A stretch of DNA of 64,000 nucleotides. It comes from Planctomycetota bacterium (GTDB lineage Bacteria > Planctomycetota > Planctomycetia > Planctomycetales > Planctomycetaceae). The DNA lies in the NCBI GenBank assembly GCA_022600195.1, contig JAHZKX010000018.1:186001-250000 (forward strand), given 5' to 3'. The notes beneath the pieces were generated by a model. The model ran no database searches. It saw nothing but the letters and a program-made list of their open reading frames with translations, and was not told the origin of the DNA. Of this stretch, positions 1-8,856 are shown one piece after another; the stretch's first letter is position 1; the number at the start of each line of letters is the position of its first letter. The position numbers and the translations under genes were made by a program.

Positions 1-1
1 C

Positions 2-40
2 AAGACAGAAGAATTTCAGGCCGCAAACGTGCCGGAGTAA
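2..40 (+). CDS. C-terminal tail of an upstream gene (partial)
   Basis: An open frame enters from the left edge and ends at a TAA at 38-40, giving a 12-residue tail KTEEFQAANVPE. A strong hairpin terminator starts 24 bases later, which fits the end of a plus-strand gene. The product cannot be identified. The neighbouring frame is also open here, so the frame choice is uncertain. Confidence 0.35.
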   Translation, partial: KTEEFQAANVPE

Positions 41-63
41 CCTGGATGGAATTCCTGATAGTA

Positions 64-114
64 ACATTAAAAAAAGCCGGCAGAGAGTTATTCTCTGCCG
101 GCTTTTTTTAATGT
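64..114. terminator. Bidirectional rho-independent terminator
   Basis: This is a perfect 23-bp inverted repeat around a 5-base GTTAT loop. Its GC-rich core GCCGGCAGAGA is flanked by seven A on the left and seven T on the right, so it works as an intrinsic terminator in both directions. It lies between the plus-strand gene ending at 40 and the minus-strand gene ending at 138. Confidence 0.93.
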
Positions 115-137
115 AAGGTGAAGTAATCACAAATCGA

Positions 138-821
138 TTACTTCAGCTCCTTGATCCGAATATCTTTCCAGGCAACCGAATAAGGTCCGGTACCTTTTTT
201 GATGCCATGCACCTGCAAACCAATAAAGCCTGATGGGTGCGACTTGTAAACGCGCTCATCTGTGAGGTCTGAAACTTGTTTACCGTTGATCCAGGTCTGA
301 ATCCGTGGACCATTGGCAACAACGCGAAACTTGTTCCATTCTCCATCTTTCATATTCTTATGTGGCTTGCGCTGATCTTCCGGTGTCATCCAGCCAATGC
401 CTTTACCATCGTACTTGATCGATTCGCCATAAATGTAACCGGCTTCCGCACCGTTAGCACCACTGGCTTCAATTTCCACCTGGGGACCATTCACGGCATT
501 ATCGCCTTCTTTTTTTCGGCTGCGAGTCTGCACACCTGAGTTCAATTGGTCGTGAACTTTAACTTCAAACTCAAGTTCAAAATTTCCGTAGTTTTTCTTG
601 GTACACAAAAATGTGTTACGGCTGCCTTCCGAAGTCGTCCCTTCAATTGTTCCGTCGACCACTTTGTAGGTAGCAGTTCCATTCTTCACCACCCAACCAT
701 CGAGTGTCTTGCCATCGAACAGTTTCACCCAATCGGACTTCTCGCCGGCTTGTACGTTAACAGTCAGACAAACAGCCGCTAAAACGGCCAGACTGAATCC
801 CCCTACTCGATTTCGTGTCAT
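138..821 (-). CDS. Secreted DUF1080 (3-keto-disaccharide hydrolase-like) protein
   Basis: A 227-residue exported protein. Residues 1-25 form a signal peptide (MTRNRVGGFSLAVLAAVC, cleavage probably after VQA). The rest is one DUF1080 beta-sandwich: it opens with the family signature LFDGKTLDGW, then GNFELEFEVKV and SGVQTRSR, and ends with an SVAWKDIRIKEL strand. DUF1080 domains resemble laminin-G/concanavalin lectins and are very abundant in planctomycetes; some members hydrolyse 3-keto-glycosides, but the substrate here is unknown. I chose the ATG at 821 because GGAGAG lies about ten bases upstream; the frame stays open to a TTG at 875, which would put 18 polar residues before the signal peptide. 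The sulfatase upstream on the same strand suggests a shared role in polysaccharide use. Confidence 0.88.
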   Translation of the reverse strand: MTRNRVGGFSLAVLAAVCLTVNVQAGEKSDWVKLFDGKTLDGWVVKNGTATYKVVDGTIEGTTSEGSRNTFLCTKKNYGNFELEFEVKVHDQLNSGVQTRSRKKEGDNAVNGPQVEIEASGANGAEAGYIYGESIKYDGKGIGWMTPEDQRKPHKNMKDGEWNKFRVVANGPRIQTWINGKQVSDLTDERVYKSHPSGFIGLQVHGIKKGTGPYSVAWKDIRIKELK

Positions 822-940
822 GATTTCTCTCCAATAAAAAGTCTCAATGTTGTTATTTGTGGATCGTTCATTCAAAGCAGACTGGCTATCTTAACAAAGC
901 AGGATTCACATATCGAGTGGCTGTATTTGGATCAACCTGT

Positions 941-2407
941 TTAACGGGACAGAACTGGTCCAGGAGCATTGATCGATGTAGCCTGTTTTGAATCTCCGGG
1001 CATTTCACGGTGTTCAAATTCTGGTGGCTCTGGACTTCCGGGACGCTGATTCCGATCCAGAGTCGGTTTCTTCGGAACCGTATCACCGGTTTCTTTTGTC
1101 CACTGATCCAGTACGGTTCGGAGCCTTGTTAATTCATTCGCATACTCTGGTTTGGTCGCCAGATTGTGAAACTGGTAAGGGTCTTTTGAGACAAGATACA
1201 GTTCTTCCGCCGGACGAGGTTTTAAAAACACATCCTGCTGAAATTCATTCAACTTGCCTGCATGAAATCGTTGCCAAAGCTGTTCGCCGGAAGGAAACTC
1301 GATCGATTCCACACAGAGATTTCGCTGTTCAGGCCATGCATTACGAATGTAAAGCCAGTCGCCTGTTCGTACCATTCTCTCGTGTGCTTTAAATACGTGC
1401 CAGTTATGTTCGGCGAATGCAAAGTCACGAACTTTTTTCTCTGGATGCTTTAATATTTTTTGAAAGCTGACTCCCTGCATCCGTGGATCTCGATTCACTC
1501 CCGCCACTTCCAGGAATGTAGGACCGATATCAATAGAACTCACGAGGCTCTTCGTTACCGTACCGGGTTTGACAGCAGCAGGCCAACGCACCAGCATCGG
1601 TGTTTTAATGCCGCTGTCATAGAGCCTCGTCTTACAGCGAGGGAAGGGACGACCATTGTCGGCAAAAAAAAGAATCAGTGTGTTCTCAGCGATTCCTTGC
1701 GCCTCCAGCTCGTCCAGAATTTTTCCTGTAAAAAAATCAAGGCGGCTGATTTCATCATAATATTGTGCAAGATCCTGGCGGGTCTCAGGTGCATCAATCA
1801 GATAAGGGGGAACTACCACATCCGCTGGTTGATGAGGCGTGTATTCTTTCGATGCCTGCCATGCTCTATGTGCATCAACCGAAGCAAACCAGCAAAAAAA
1901 GGGCTTGTTCTTTGGTCTTTTTTTGAGAATCGGGACCCAGTCCGCTTCTCGACCTGGTCCCTTCCCCTTCGAAACATGGTCAAAACCGGTGAGCGCGTAT
2001 TTCCCCATGTGCTGTTTACCGGAAATCACTGTGTAATACCCGGCATCACGCAATAATTGAGGAAACAGAACCTGGCCTTTGGGAAGGTCTGTATGCAGTT
2101 CCGGAGCACCGGTATTATGTGGGTAGCGACTGGTAATCACACTACAACGACTGGGACTGCAACTGCTGGTTGTAAGATAAGCATTATCAAACCGCAGACC
2201 TTCTCTGGCAAGACGATCCAGATGGGGAGTTCGAATTGCAGGATGCCCATAACAGCCCAGATCATTCCAGGAAACATCATCTGCAAAAATCATAATCAGA
2301 TTCGGTCTGGCTGTCGTCGATTGTTTCTCTGCATAACCCGTTGTCGTCATCAAAACAACGAATGTGAGAAAAAGAAGCCAGTTCCACGAACGCAATAGAC
2401 CATGCAT
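941..2407 (-). CDS. Secreted type I sulfatase (arylsulfatase family)
   Basis: A 488-residue exported sulfatase of the alkaline phosphatase superfamily, expected to cleave sulfate esters, probably from sulfated polysaccharides. The signal peptide is residues 1-27 (RSWNWLLFLTFVVLMTTTGYA). The mature protein starts with the metal-binding strand PNLIMIFADDVSWNDLGCYG. The motif CSPSRCSVITSRYPHNTG carries Cys83, which a maturase converts to formylglycine. HMGKYALTGFDH and FFADNGRPF supply further active-site positions. The start is the ATG at 2407, preceded by GAGGT; an in-frame TTG at 2428 is less likely. No sulfatase-maturing enzyme lies in the window. The gene precedes the DUF1080 gene on the same strand, with 119 bases between them. 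Substrate cannot be inferred. Confidence 0.93.
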   Translation of the reverse strand: MHGLLRSWNWLLFLTFVVLMTTTGYAEKQSTTARPNLIMIFADDVSWNDLGCYGHPAIRTPHLDRLAREGLRFDNAYLTTSSCSPSRCSVITSRYPHNTGAPELHTDLPKGQVLFPQLLRDAGYYTVISGKQHMGKYALTGFDHVSKGKGPGREADWVPILKKRPKNKPFFCWFASVDAHRAWQASKEYTPHQPADVVVPPYLIDAPETRQDLAQYYDEISRLDFFTGKILDELEAQGIAENTLILFFADNGRPFPRCKTRLYDSGIKTPMLVRWPAAVKPGTVTKSLVSSIDIGPTFLEVAGVNRDPRMQGVSFQKILKHPEKKVRDFAFAEHNWHVFKAHERMVRTGDWLYIRNAWPEQRNLCVESIEFPSGEQLWQRFHAGKLNEFQQDVFLKPRPAEELYLVSKDPYQFHNLATKPEYANELTRLRTVLDQWTKETGDTVPKKPTLDRNQRPGSPEPPEFEHREMPGDSKQATSINAPGPVLSR

Positions 2408-2569
2408 GGTGTACGCTACCTCAATCAAAGGATTCTAAAGAGTATGATCTGTCAGAAGCAGTAATCTCTACGTTACTAAAACAGTTCAAATATCTCAATC
2501 AAGAGGCAGCAATTAGATGATTCAGAGTCTACGTGACCACATTCTTTATGATCGTTAGAAAATACAGCG

Positions 2570-3091
2570 TCAGTCTTCTTCAGGTTCGATTCCGAAATCT
2601 TCGGAATCATCGTCATTCTCCAGAAAAAATGGTTCGTCAGAATCAGTTTCGTCCACTTCCTGTACCGGCTCAAATGTTATCGTAAGGTGAACCTGATGCT
2701 CAACGACGGGCTGAAACTGCTCGCCCAGTGGTTCAAAACGTAGATGGACTTTTGCTTCAGATGCGATTTCATTGGCAGTTTGTTCTGCGTTCTCTGCCAA
2801 ATCATTCTGACCACTTTCCCGATAACAGGCCCCCAGGGATTTCCAGGGAAGTTGGCTGTGAGGAATCGGTAATAAATCAGCCGCGTATTGCAGTGGTTTG
2901 ATCGCCTCGGTATAGCGACCAATTCGTTTCAGAGATTCACCACGCAAATAAGAATAAGAAGCCGTCAGGGATCCAGGATCCTTAACTTGATCCAGTTCAC
3001 GGAGTGCCTGAACGGGCATCCCCAATTCCAAATAGCCTTCTGCTGCTATTAATCGTCGCACGGTTTTCTGAGGAATTCGGGGGATCATCAT
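2570..3091 (-). CDS. TPR-containing protein, paralog A
   Basis: A 173-residue protein with no signal peptide. Residues 10-110 form two to three TPR-like helical hairpins (RLIAAEGYLELGMPVQALRE; SYLRGESLKRIGRYTEAIK; KSLGACYRESGQNDLAENA). A beta-rich stretch and a very acidic tail follow (EVDETDSDEPFFLENDDDSE). The start is the ATG at 3091, with GGAGG five bases upstream; the frame is open to 3295 but that extension has no counterpart in the paralog at 5142-5606. The two proteins share AAEGYLELGMP(V/I)QAL and their TPR layout but not their C termini. TPRs mediate protein-protein contacts; the partner is unknown. The lipoprotein gene at 3503-4681 separates the two copies. Confidence 0.75.
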   Translation of the reverse strand: MMIPRIPQKTVRRLIAAEGYLELGMPVQALRELDQVKDPGSLTASYSYLRGESLKRIGRYTEAIKPLQYAADLLPIPHSQLPWKSLGACYRESGQNDLAENAEQTANEIASEAKVHLRFEPLGEQFQPVVEHQVHLTITFEPVQEVDETDSDEPFFLENDDDSEDFGIEPEED

Positions 3092-3502
3092 AATAACCTC
3101 CGGTTTCACCTGCTGTGGTGAGTCTTTTGGGTTGTAATTTTTTATATCTACAGCTTCAGTCCAAGCTTGCATCGTTCCACTATTAAAAACGCAATGGGAA
3201 GCCCTCTGGATCAATTTTACCGCATAGTATGTGCCAAACCCCACTTCCTTAAAAAAAGAAAACACGTAAACCATTATAATACAGACACTTACCATCCATC
3301 TCCTGTCTGATCACTCAAGCACGACAGTGCCATTTTGTCAGACAATCTGCGATCATTTTGGTCGCAGATTATATCAAATCTGCACATAAGAGGGCTTCTT
3401 ATCAGACAAGCGATAAGACACATCGGTTCGTTTTTACAGACTTCTGAATCAGACTCAGTAAGATCAGAAAGGCTCTGTCATCTACTACGTACGAACAAGC
3501 AT
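3092..3502. other. Intergenic stretch, no gene
   Basis: It holds the Shine-Dalgarno of the TPR gene at its left end and otherwise nothing I can call. Reading frames over it have no ribosome-binding site or family resemblance, and I see no intrinsic terminator for the lipoprotein gene ending at 3503. Confidence 0.5.
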
Positions 3503-4681
3503 TTATTCAGTAAGTATTTGACGAAACGTGTTATCAAATTCAAACTTTTCTTCGGAATCGGGTTCTGCAACGGTCTGAGGAATTTGCATCTCTACCGATT
3601 CGGGGGCACGAGGCCACACTGTTGAGATTCGGGAAGGGTCGCTTTTTAACCAGGTCTGGTCACTGATTGTCTTCACAGGCTTCAGAAAGAGATCCGTCTT
3701 GATTTTAGAGGGATCCATGTCAGGTTTTACTTCAGGAATTGTCTGCACTGTTTTCACCGGTTTGGTCTCTGCTTTCACCGGTTTGGTCTCTGCGCTGGCA
3801 GCAGGTTTGGTTTCTGCTTCCGATGCTTTTGCAGCAGCCGCGGCTTTCTGCTTTTCTGTTGCCGCCCCTTCTGACTGCATCCACTCTTCCAGCGTTTTTA
3901 CTTCACGCTTTTTAGCATCCTTCTTGACTGGAGTCGCAGTCGGAGTTTCAACAAACTTGGCAGATTCCAGATAATCGACCGTACTGACATTGGAATACTC
4001 ATCACTGCCCGCCAATGGAATCTCAATTTTCGACCCCGCAAATTGTGCCCCTTCTTTGTAAATCGTTCCGCGTTGGAAAGGACCTGCGCCGAGAATCCAG
4101 GTATCGAGGGCGGTACTCTTTGCTTGAACAATACCCGACTGCCAGACACGTTCACGTGTTTTCTGGTTATATGCAAAAACACTGATTTTAGCAGATGCAC
4201 TCTGATTATTCTTTTTCGCAAGTGAGATTTCAGGAATCGTCGGAATCGGGGGCGCAGTGGGAACCAGAGTTGCAGCTGATGACAACATATTACTCGCCGG
4301 AATACCATAATTCACCTCGTGACCATTAGTCGCAAGTGTGCCTACCCGCGCTTCAATCACATAATCGGCCTCTTCTTTTTTCTCCTGAATCAGACAATTG
4401 GCTGCAACAATCTGCTGCCTTAAGGAACTGGTGATGTAATCACCGTTCACAAAGCCCATGCCTTTGATATTTTTGATATACGAAGTATCAAAGTAGACTT
4501 TCTTGTTTGCTAAAGAACTGAAATCAATACTGGAAATCGTCTGATCCACCGCATCTGAAGTCAATAATTGTTCGGTCGCGCTATTGCTAAGCATCTTACC
4601 ACACCCTGATAAAAAGGTTAGCAGCACGATGAGCAACCAGACAGGAACGCAACAGGGACTAAATCGATTGAAATCAAACAT
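3503..4681 (-). CDS. Planctomycete lipoprotein, possible DUF6655-like
   Basis: A 392-residue lipoprotein. The N terminus has a hydrophobic segment (VPVWLLIVLLTFLSGC) ending in the lipobox LSGC, so the mature protein should be lipid-anchored at that Cys. The globular part (about residues 30-245) holds KVYFDTSYIKNIKGMGFVNG, EADYVIEARVGTLATNGHEV and RERVWQSGIVQAKSTALD, a pattern I associate with outer-membrane assembly lipoproteins and tentatively with DUF6655. A low-complexity linker (KAAAAAKASEAETKPAASAE, then KPVKAETKPVKTVQ) leads to a Pro-rich C terminus. I start at the ATG at 4681 to place the lipobox correctly; no clear Shine-Dalgarno precedes it. It is flanked on both sides by paralogous TPR genes on the same strand. 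Function unknown. Confidence 0.78.
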   Translation of the reverse strand: MFDFNRFSPCCVPVWLLIVLLTFLSGCGKMLSNSATEQLLTSDAVDQTISSIDFSSLANKKVYFDTSYIKNIKGMGFVNGDYITSSLRQQIVAANCLIQEKKEEADYVIEARVGTLATNGHEVNYGIPASNMLSSAATLVPTAPPIPTIPEISLAKKNNQSASAKISVFAYNQKTRERVWQSGIVQAKSTALDTWILGAGPFQRGTIYKEGAQFAGSKIEIPLAGSDEYSNVSTVDYLESAKFVETPTATPVKKDAKKREVKTLEEWMQSEGAATEKQKAAAAAKASEAETKPAASAETKPVKAETKPVKTVQTIPEVKPDMDPSKIKTDLFLKPVKTISDQTWLKSDPSRISTVWPRAPESVEMQIPQTVAEPDSEEKFEFDNTFRQILTE

Positions 4682-4804
4682 GAGTAAAGGTGATTGTCTT
4701 TTCAGCACAAATTGGTAACTCGTTTCCACTGATCGTTCGGAACGTCCGGACCGGATCAACGGCAGCCGGAAAACAAGCTGCGAAATGAAATGTGAATACG
4801 TCTA

Positions 4805-4841
4805 GAACCCTCAATCAATGAATTCGTTACATTGAGAGTTC
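4805..4841. repeat. Imperfect inverted repeat upstream of the lipoprotein gene
   Basis: GAACCCTCAAT (4805-4815) pairs with ATTGAGAGTTC (4831-4841) at ten of eleven positions around a 15-base spacer. It lies about 125 bases upstream of the lipoprotein start at 4681, where an operator or a 5'-leader hairpin could sit. There is no T run, so it is not an obvious terminator. The rest of 4682-5141 shows nothing else I can support. Confidence 0.35.
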
Positions 4842-5141
4842 AATCCGTATGATTGATTTTGTTATTTGGGAATGGTGGACAGTACCAGGACGGAACTGTG
4901 ACTTGAAGGAAACTCGGTTCGGAGAGAAATGAGATTCGATACAAGTAAAAGGTTAATCAGAATGAAACCAACGTTGAGAGAGATAAAGGAATCATTTGAT
5001 GGGGAAGTATAGCGAACACATCGCGATATTCAAATATGACTTTGAACACGACAATTAATGCCGTAACAACAATATAAATATACAGTTACACTAATTACGT
5101 AATCTTTGGTCAAATCCGAATTCTACTTGATTTTGACATTT

Positions 5142-5606
5142 TCACCTGGGAATCCGAGAACTGTCAAACCGGTTCACTGTCTCTGAGAACTCTGTCTGGC
5201 GAGAGGAAAAGTCAGTATTTCCCAAATAGGGGCAACGGATTTGTTCCTGATAAAGAGACTCATAGGTCACTTCAATCTCTTCCACTGCCTCTGCCGTGAG
5301 AAACGCGACTTCTGCCAGTTCCTCATATCCGCCGAGTCGAAAGCAGTCACTCAATGAGGACCAGGCCTTGCGGCTTTCCATCACTGGAAACAGACGAGCT
5401 GCCTGATGCAAAGGTTCAATCGCATCGTGATATTTTTCCTGACGAAGAAATGCCTCTCCGATCAGATACAGTCGCATCGCCTCGAGTGGACCGGCATCTT
5501 CAACGGAATGAAGTGCCTCCAGTGCCTGAATGGGCATCCCCAATTCCAGATATCCTTCAGCAGCCATAATTTTGTGTATTACTTTGGGAGAAACATTTTC
5601 TAACAT
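5142..5606 (-). CDS. TPR-containing protein, paralog B
   Basis: A 154-residue cytoplasmic protein paralogous to that at 2570-3091. It shares KIMAAEGYLELGMPIQALEA, an LIGEAFLRQEKYHDAIEPL hairpin and a LSDCFRLGGYEELAEVAF hairpin, but lacks the acidic tail and ends in a short polar stretch. The chosen start (ATG 5606, MLENVSP) aligns with the paralog's MMIPRIPQ and has AAGGA about seven bases upstream; the ATG at 5669 is possible but adds unaligned residues. TPR helices suggest an adaptor role; nothing points to a specific partner. Confidence 0.72.
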   Translation of the reverse strand: MLENVSPKVIHKIMAAEGYLELGMPIQALEALHSVEDAGPLEAMRLYLIGEAFLRQEKYHDAIEPLHQAARLFPVMESRKAWSSLSDCFRLGGYEELAEVAFLTAEAVEEIEVTYESLYQEQIRCPYLGNTDFSSRQTEFSETVNRFDSSRIPR

Positions 5607-6024
5607 AATCAATTCCTTTTTTACCGGTGGGGCAAGCAATCCATTGCCCGGGTGCAGTTGTGTTTCCATGAAATGTCTCAATCCTCTGAGACACAAATAT
5701 TCATCGAAATACCAAAAAGCAACCTCCGTACCAATCAGGAACCCTTTGAAATTGAATTTACCTATCTCACTACTAACAAACGTTTTTTTACAGCAACGAA
5801 ATTCCCTTCGTATCGCAAGGATCAAAGAAATGTGCACTTTCTACCCAATCCCCATCTGTAAAATCTACATCTGAACTATGGAATTTCAAACTGGTGACTC
5901 ATTTCAAAAGTAACCGCAAAACTTGCACTTTGTCTCTGGAACCTGCATGATAGAGGTCAGATTCACTGACACTTCCTAAGACTTGATACAAGCCACCATA
6001 TTTTCAATCTAGAGGATAGACCCT
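5607..6024. other. Divergent intergenic region
   Basis: The region between the minus-strand TPR gene and the plus-strand sulfatase must hold promoters for both. I see only AGAGGA at about 6011, the ribosome-binding site of the sulfatase, and no convincing promoter pair or hairpin. Confidence 0.45.
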
Positions 6025-7650
6025 ATGCTGCCGCTTTACAAAAAATCTGCCCGTCTGACTGCTGCGGTAATTCTGAGCACTTTAATTAGCCAGCTCATCC
6101 TGATGGGCAGTGGCATCTCTGAAGCCCGCGCCAATCAGCAGAAACAACCAAACATCCTCTTTATTTTTACAGATGACCATGCTTCGCATGCGATGAGTTG
6201 TTATGGCTCGAAAGTTAATCAGACACCGAATCTGGATCGAATTGCCCGTGAAGGAATGCTGTTTAATAATTGCTTCTGCACTAACAGCATCTGTGGTCCC
6301 AGCCGTGCAGTCATTCTAACGGGCAAGCACAGTCACCTGAATGGCTTCTTACAGAATGGCAACAAATTTGACGGCTCTCAGCAAACCTTTCCCAAAATTC
6401 TGAGGAAAAACGGTTATCAGACCGCCATCGTGGGAAAATGGCATCTTGCGACCCAACCGACAGGATTTGACTATTCCGAAATTCTGGTCGGCCAGGGACC
6501 GTATTACAATCCGCCCATGATCCGCAACGGCGAGCGTGTAAAACATGTCGGCTATACAACCGACATCATTACCGACCTGGCACTCGATTATCTTAAGAAC
6601 AGTCGAGACCCGAAGAAACCATTTATGCTGATGTTCCAGCACAAAGCACCACATCGCAACTGGCAACCCAGCCCGAAACATCTTCACATGTATGATGATG
6701 TCACAATCGCAGAGCCCGCGAATCTGTTCGATGATTATGCCGGTCGGGGAACCGCAGCCAGACAGCAGGACATGACAATTGCGAAAACAATGACACCCAA
6801 TGATCTGAAGTTAACTCCCCCTAGAAACTTTACGCCAGAACAGCTAAAAGTCTGGAATGCCGCTTATGGACCTAAAAATGAAGCATTTCGCAAAGCCAAC
6901 CTGAAGGGTAAAGATCTGGTACGCTGGAAATATCAGCGCTATATGAAAGACTACCTCAGATGCATTGCTTCGGTTGATGATAATGTTGGTCGAATGCTCG
7001 ATTATCTTGAAGCAACAGGCCTCGCAAAAAATACCATTGTGATTTATTCATCAGATCAGGGATTTTATCTGGGAGACCATGGCTGGTTTGATAAGCGTTT
7101 CATGTATGAAGAATCGTTCCGCATGCCGTTTATGGTTCGATGGCCGGGAGTCATCAAACCAGGAAGTGTGAATAATGAGCTGGTTTCTAATCTCGACTTC
7201 GCTGAAACCTTTCTGGATATTGCAGGAGCCAAGATTCCTGATGATATGCAGGGAGTGAGCCTGGTTCCTCTGTTTAAAGATCAGGCAAACAATTGGCGAA
7301 AAAGTCTGTATTATCATTACTATGAATTTTACAACGACCGTCGTTCCGCTCACATGGTCCGTCGCCATAATGGTGTCCGTACGAAACGCTACAAATTGAT
7401 TGATTTTTATAACCTCGGAGAATGGGAGCTGTATGATCTGAAAAAAGATCCTCATGAAATGAAAAGTGTCTATGCAGAACCAGAATATGCTCAGGTCGTT
7501 ACCGATCTCAAAGCAGAATTGAAACGGCTTCAAAAACAGTATCAGGTTCCCGATGACACAGGATCAGTAAAAAAAGACCCACCATCACTTTATCTCAAAC
7601 CCAGAAATAGTGGTGCTGCTCAGAAGAAGAAACCCGTCAGAAAAAAATAG
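6025..7650 (+). CDS. Secreted type I sulfatase (heparan/mucin sulfatase-like)
   Basis: A 541-residue exported sulfatase. The signal peptide (residues 1-36, [16 protein letters not shown]) is followed by [20 protein letters not shown] with the paired metal-ligand Asp residues. The formylglycine motif is [18 protein letters not shown] at Cys90, then [25 protein letters not shown], and [20 protein letters not shown], which closes the metal site. The C-terminal third has the sulfatase small domain with [20 protein letters not shown] and ends in a Lys-rich tail. The CGPSR signature and long insertions resemble glycosaminoglycan or mucin sulfatases more than the short arylsulfatase at 941-2407, but substrate is inference. 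The ATG at 6025 has AGAGGA upstream. The gene stands alone, facing the minus-strand methyltransferase-like gene. Confidence 0.93.
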   Translation: MLPLYKKSARLTAAVILSTLISQLILMGSGISEARANQQKQPNILFIFTDDHASHAMSCYGSKVNQTPNLDRIAREGMLFNNCFCTNSICGPSRAVILTGKHSHLNGFLQNGNKFDGSQQTFPKILRKNGYQTAIVGKWHLATQPTGFDYSEILVGQGPYYNPPMIRNGERVKHVGYTTDIITDLALDYLKNSRDPKKPFMLMFQHKAPHRNWQPSPKHLHMYDDVTIAEPANLFDDYAGRGTAARQQDMTIAKTMTPNDLKLTPPRNFTPEQLKVWNAAYGPKNEAFRKANLKGKDLVRWKYQRYMKDYLRCIASVDDNVGRMLDYLEATGLAKNTIVIYSSDQGFYLGDHGWFDKRFMYEESFRMPFMVRWPGVIKPGSVNNELVSNLDFAETFLDIAGAKIPDDMQGVSLVPLFKDQANNWRKSLYYHYYEFYNDRRSAHMVRRHNGVRTKRYKLIDFYNLGEWELYDLKKDPHEMKSVYAEPEYAQVVTDLKAELKRLQKQYQVPDDTGSVKKDPPSLYLKPRNSGAAQKKKPVRKK

Positions 7651-7704
7651 ATGTCAGTGCTCAACATTCAAGCAAGAGTCGGACCAACAGGAATCCCAAC
7701 AGGT

Positions 7705-8553
7705 TCAGACTCGCTTGAGACCGTAAAACCGGATCGCGGCAATCGCATATTGTCGCGATCCCAGATCCCAGCGCCAGGGAGGCAGCATCTCCACATCGCG
7801 AACCTGGCTTGCCAGCGGAGTATTACCAACCAGCAACGATAATAATACACCCGGATGCATGCCATGAAAAAAGTTACGGGTTGAAAGCAGCTGTGAAAGA
7901 TATTGCATTAATTGCTCATCGGGCACCTGTGGCATATCAGGTGCTGAAGTCGATGACACAAAATCACTCACCAGCAATCCGGAACCATGTTTTTCCATCA
8001 AGTCAATCATGGTTTGAAAATGCTGAGCACGAATGGCGATCATCAACTCTTCAAAGCGAGCGTGAGTATCCCCAACAGTATTAACTGCCAAATGAACCAA
8101 CTGGCTCAATAAACAGGTCGAGCAAACCACATCAAACGGACCCGGCAAATCCAATAACGCAGGCTTGCTCAGTTGCTGGATGATTTTAGCCAGACTCACA
8201 TCTGCATCGCTGTCAGCAGCTTCCCAGGCAGCCAGTTGCTGGCCTACCCCCGTCAAATCGCAGGTATGAACAAATACAGCGGACTCACTCGGGATACTTT
8301 GAAACTGAATCGCATACGCTAATGCGCTTTCATCGAGATCCACCAGATGAATCTCACTGAACACCCCGGACAGCTGCTTCAAATCGAGGTCATTGCAATT
8401 TCCAGCACCTAAAATACATAATCGGCGCTGCTGATGCGCTCCTGCCATATCAACCAGGTACCCGGTGAGTGTCTCACGGTGCCCCTTTCCATGTTCCCAA
8501 TTGGGCCGGCTTTCCAGATTATAACGGAGCTGTTCCTCGAGTATTTTGTTCAT
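7705..8553 (-). CDS. SAM-dependent methyltransferase-like protein
   Basis: A 282-residue soluble protein with a class I methyltransferase-type Rossmann core. The glycine-rich motif I is LCILGAGNCNDLDL (about residues 45-58), the acidic motif II end is IHLVDLDESALAYA, and FDVVCSTCLLSQL fits motif IV. The C-terminal half has EKHGSGLLVSDFVSS, a typical late beta strand. No methyl acceptor can be inferred, and it could bind SAM without catalysing transfer. The ATG at 8553 is the first codon; no clear Shine-Dalgarno precedes it. It converges with the sulfatase at 6025-7650 and is read away from the polysaccharide genes at 8857 onward. Confidence 0.65.
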   Translation of the reverse strand: MNKILEEQLRYNLESRPNWEHGKGHRETLTGYLVDMAGAHQQRRLCILGAGNCNDLDLKQLSGVFSEIHLVDLDESALAYAIQFQSIPSESAVFVHTCDLTGVGQQLAAWEAADSDADVSLAKIIQQLSKPALLDLPGPFDVVCSTCLLSQLVHLAVNTVGDTHARFEELMIAIRAQHFQTMIDLMEKHGSGLLVSDFVSSTSAPDMPQVPDEQLMQYLSQLLSTRNFFHGMHPGVLLSLLVGNTPLASQVRDVEMLPPWRWDLGSRQYAIAAIRFYGLKRV

Positions 8554-8856
8554 TGCAGCAGTTTGATGGCTCCGGAATCTCTGGCGATTTCTCTGGTTAT
8601 ACAGGTAGAGTCAACTGTACGTCATACAACAGATATATCAATCGAAAACTGATGAGAAATGCATTTTTCGCTATCACTAAATCATTTCGTTAGCCAAACT
8701 ATTGGAGTGTCATTTTTGAATTTTGGGGTGATCGAGATCACAGCAGTGCGACAACGAAGCACGGAAACAACATTCCCAGCCCTCAATACCAAGCTTGACA
8801 AAGCACTAGAACCTATCTCGCTAGATCATATTTCATCATTTTGAGTATTCTCTGTA
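8554..8856. other. Divergent intergenic region
   Basis: This separates the methyltransferase-like gene (-) from the sugar-phosphate transferase gene (+). A perfect -35 hexamer TTGACA lies at 8795-8800 on the plus strand, but no good -10 follows at 16-18 bases, so I do not call a promoter. No small gene is visible. Confidence 0.4.

Noticed and set aside
1460-2056. A 198-codon plus-strand frame inside the first sulfatase
   Set aside because: It is antisense to conserved sulfatase motifs and has no ribosome-binding site or family likeness.
8795-8823. Promoter for the WecA-like gene
   Set aside because: TTGACA is perfect but no acceptable -10 lies 16-18 bases downstream.
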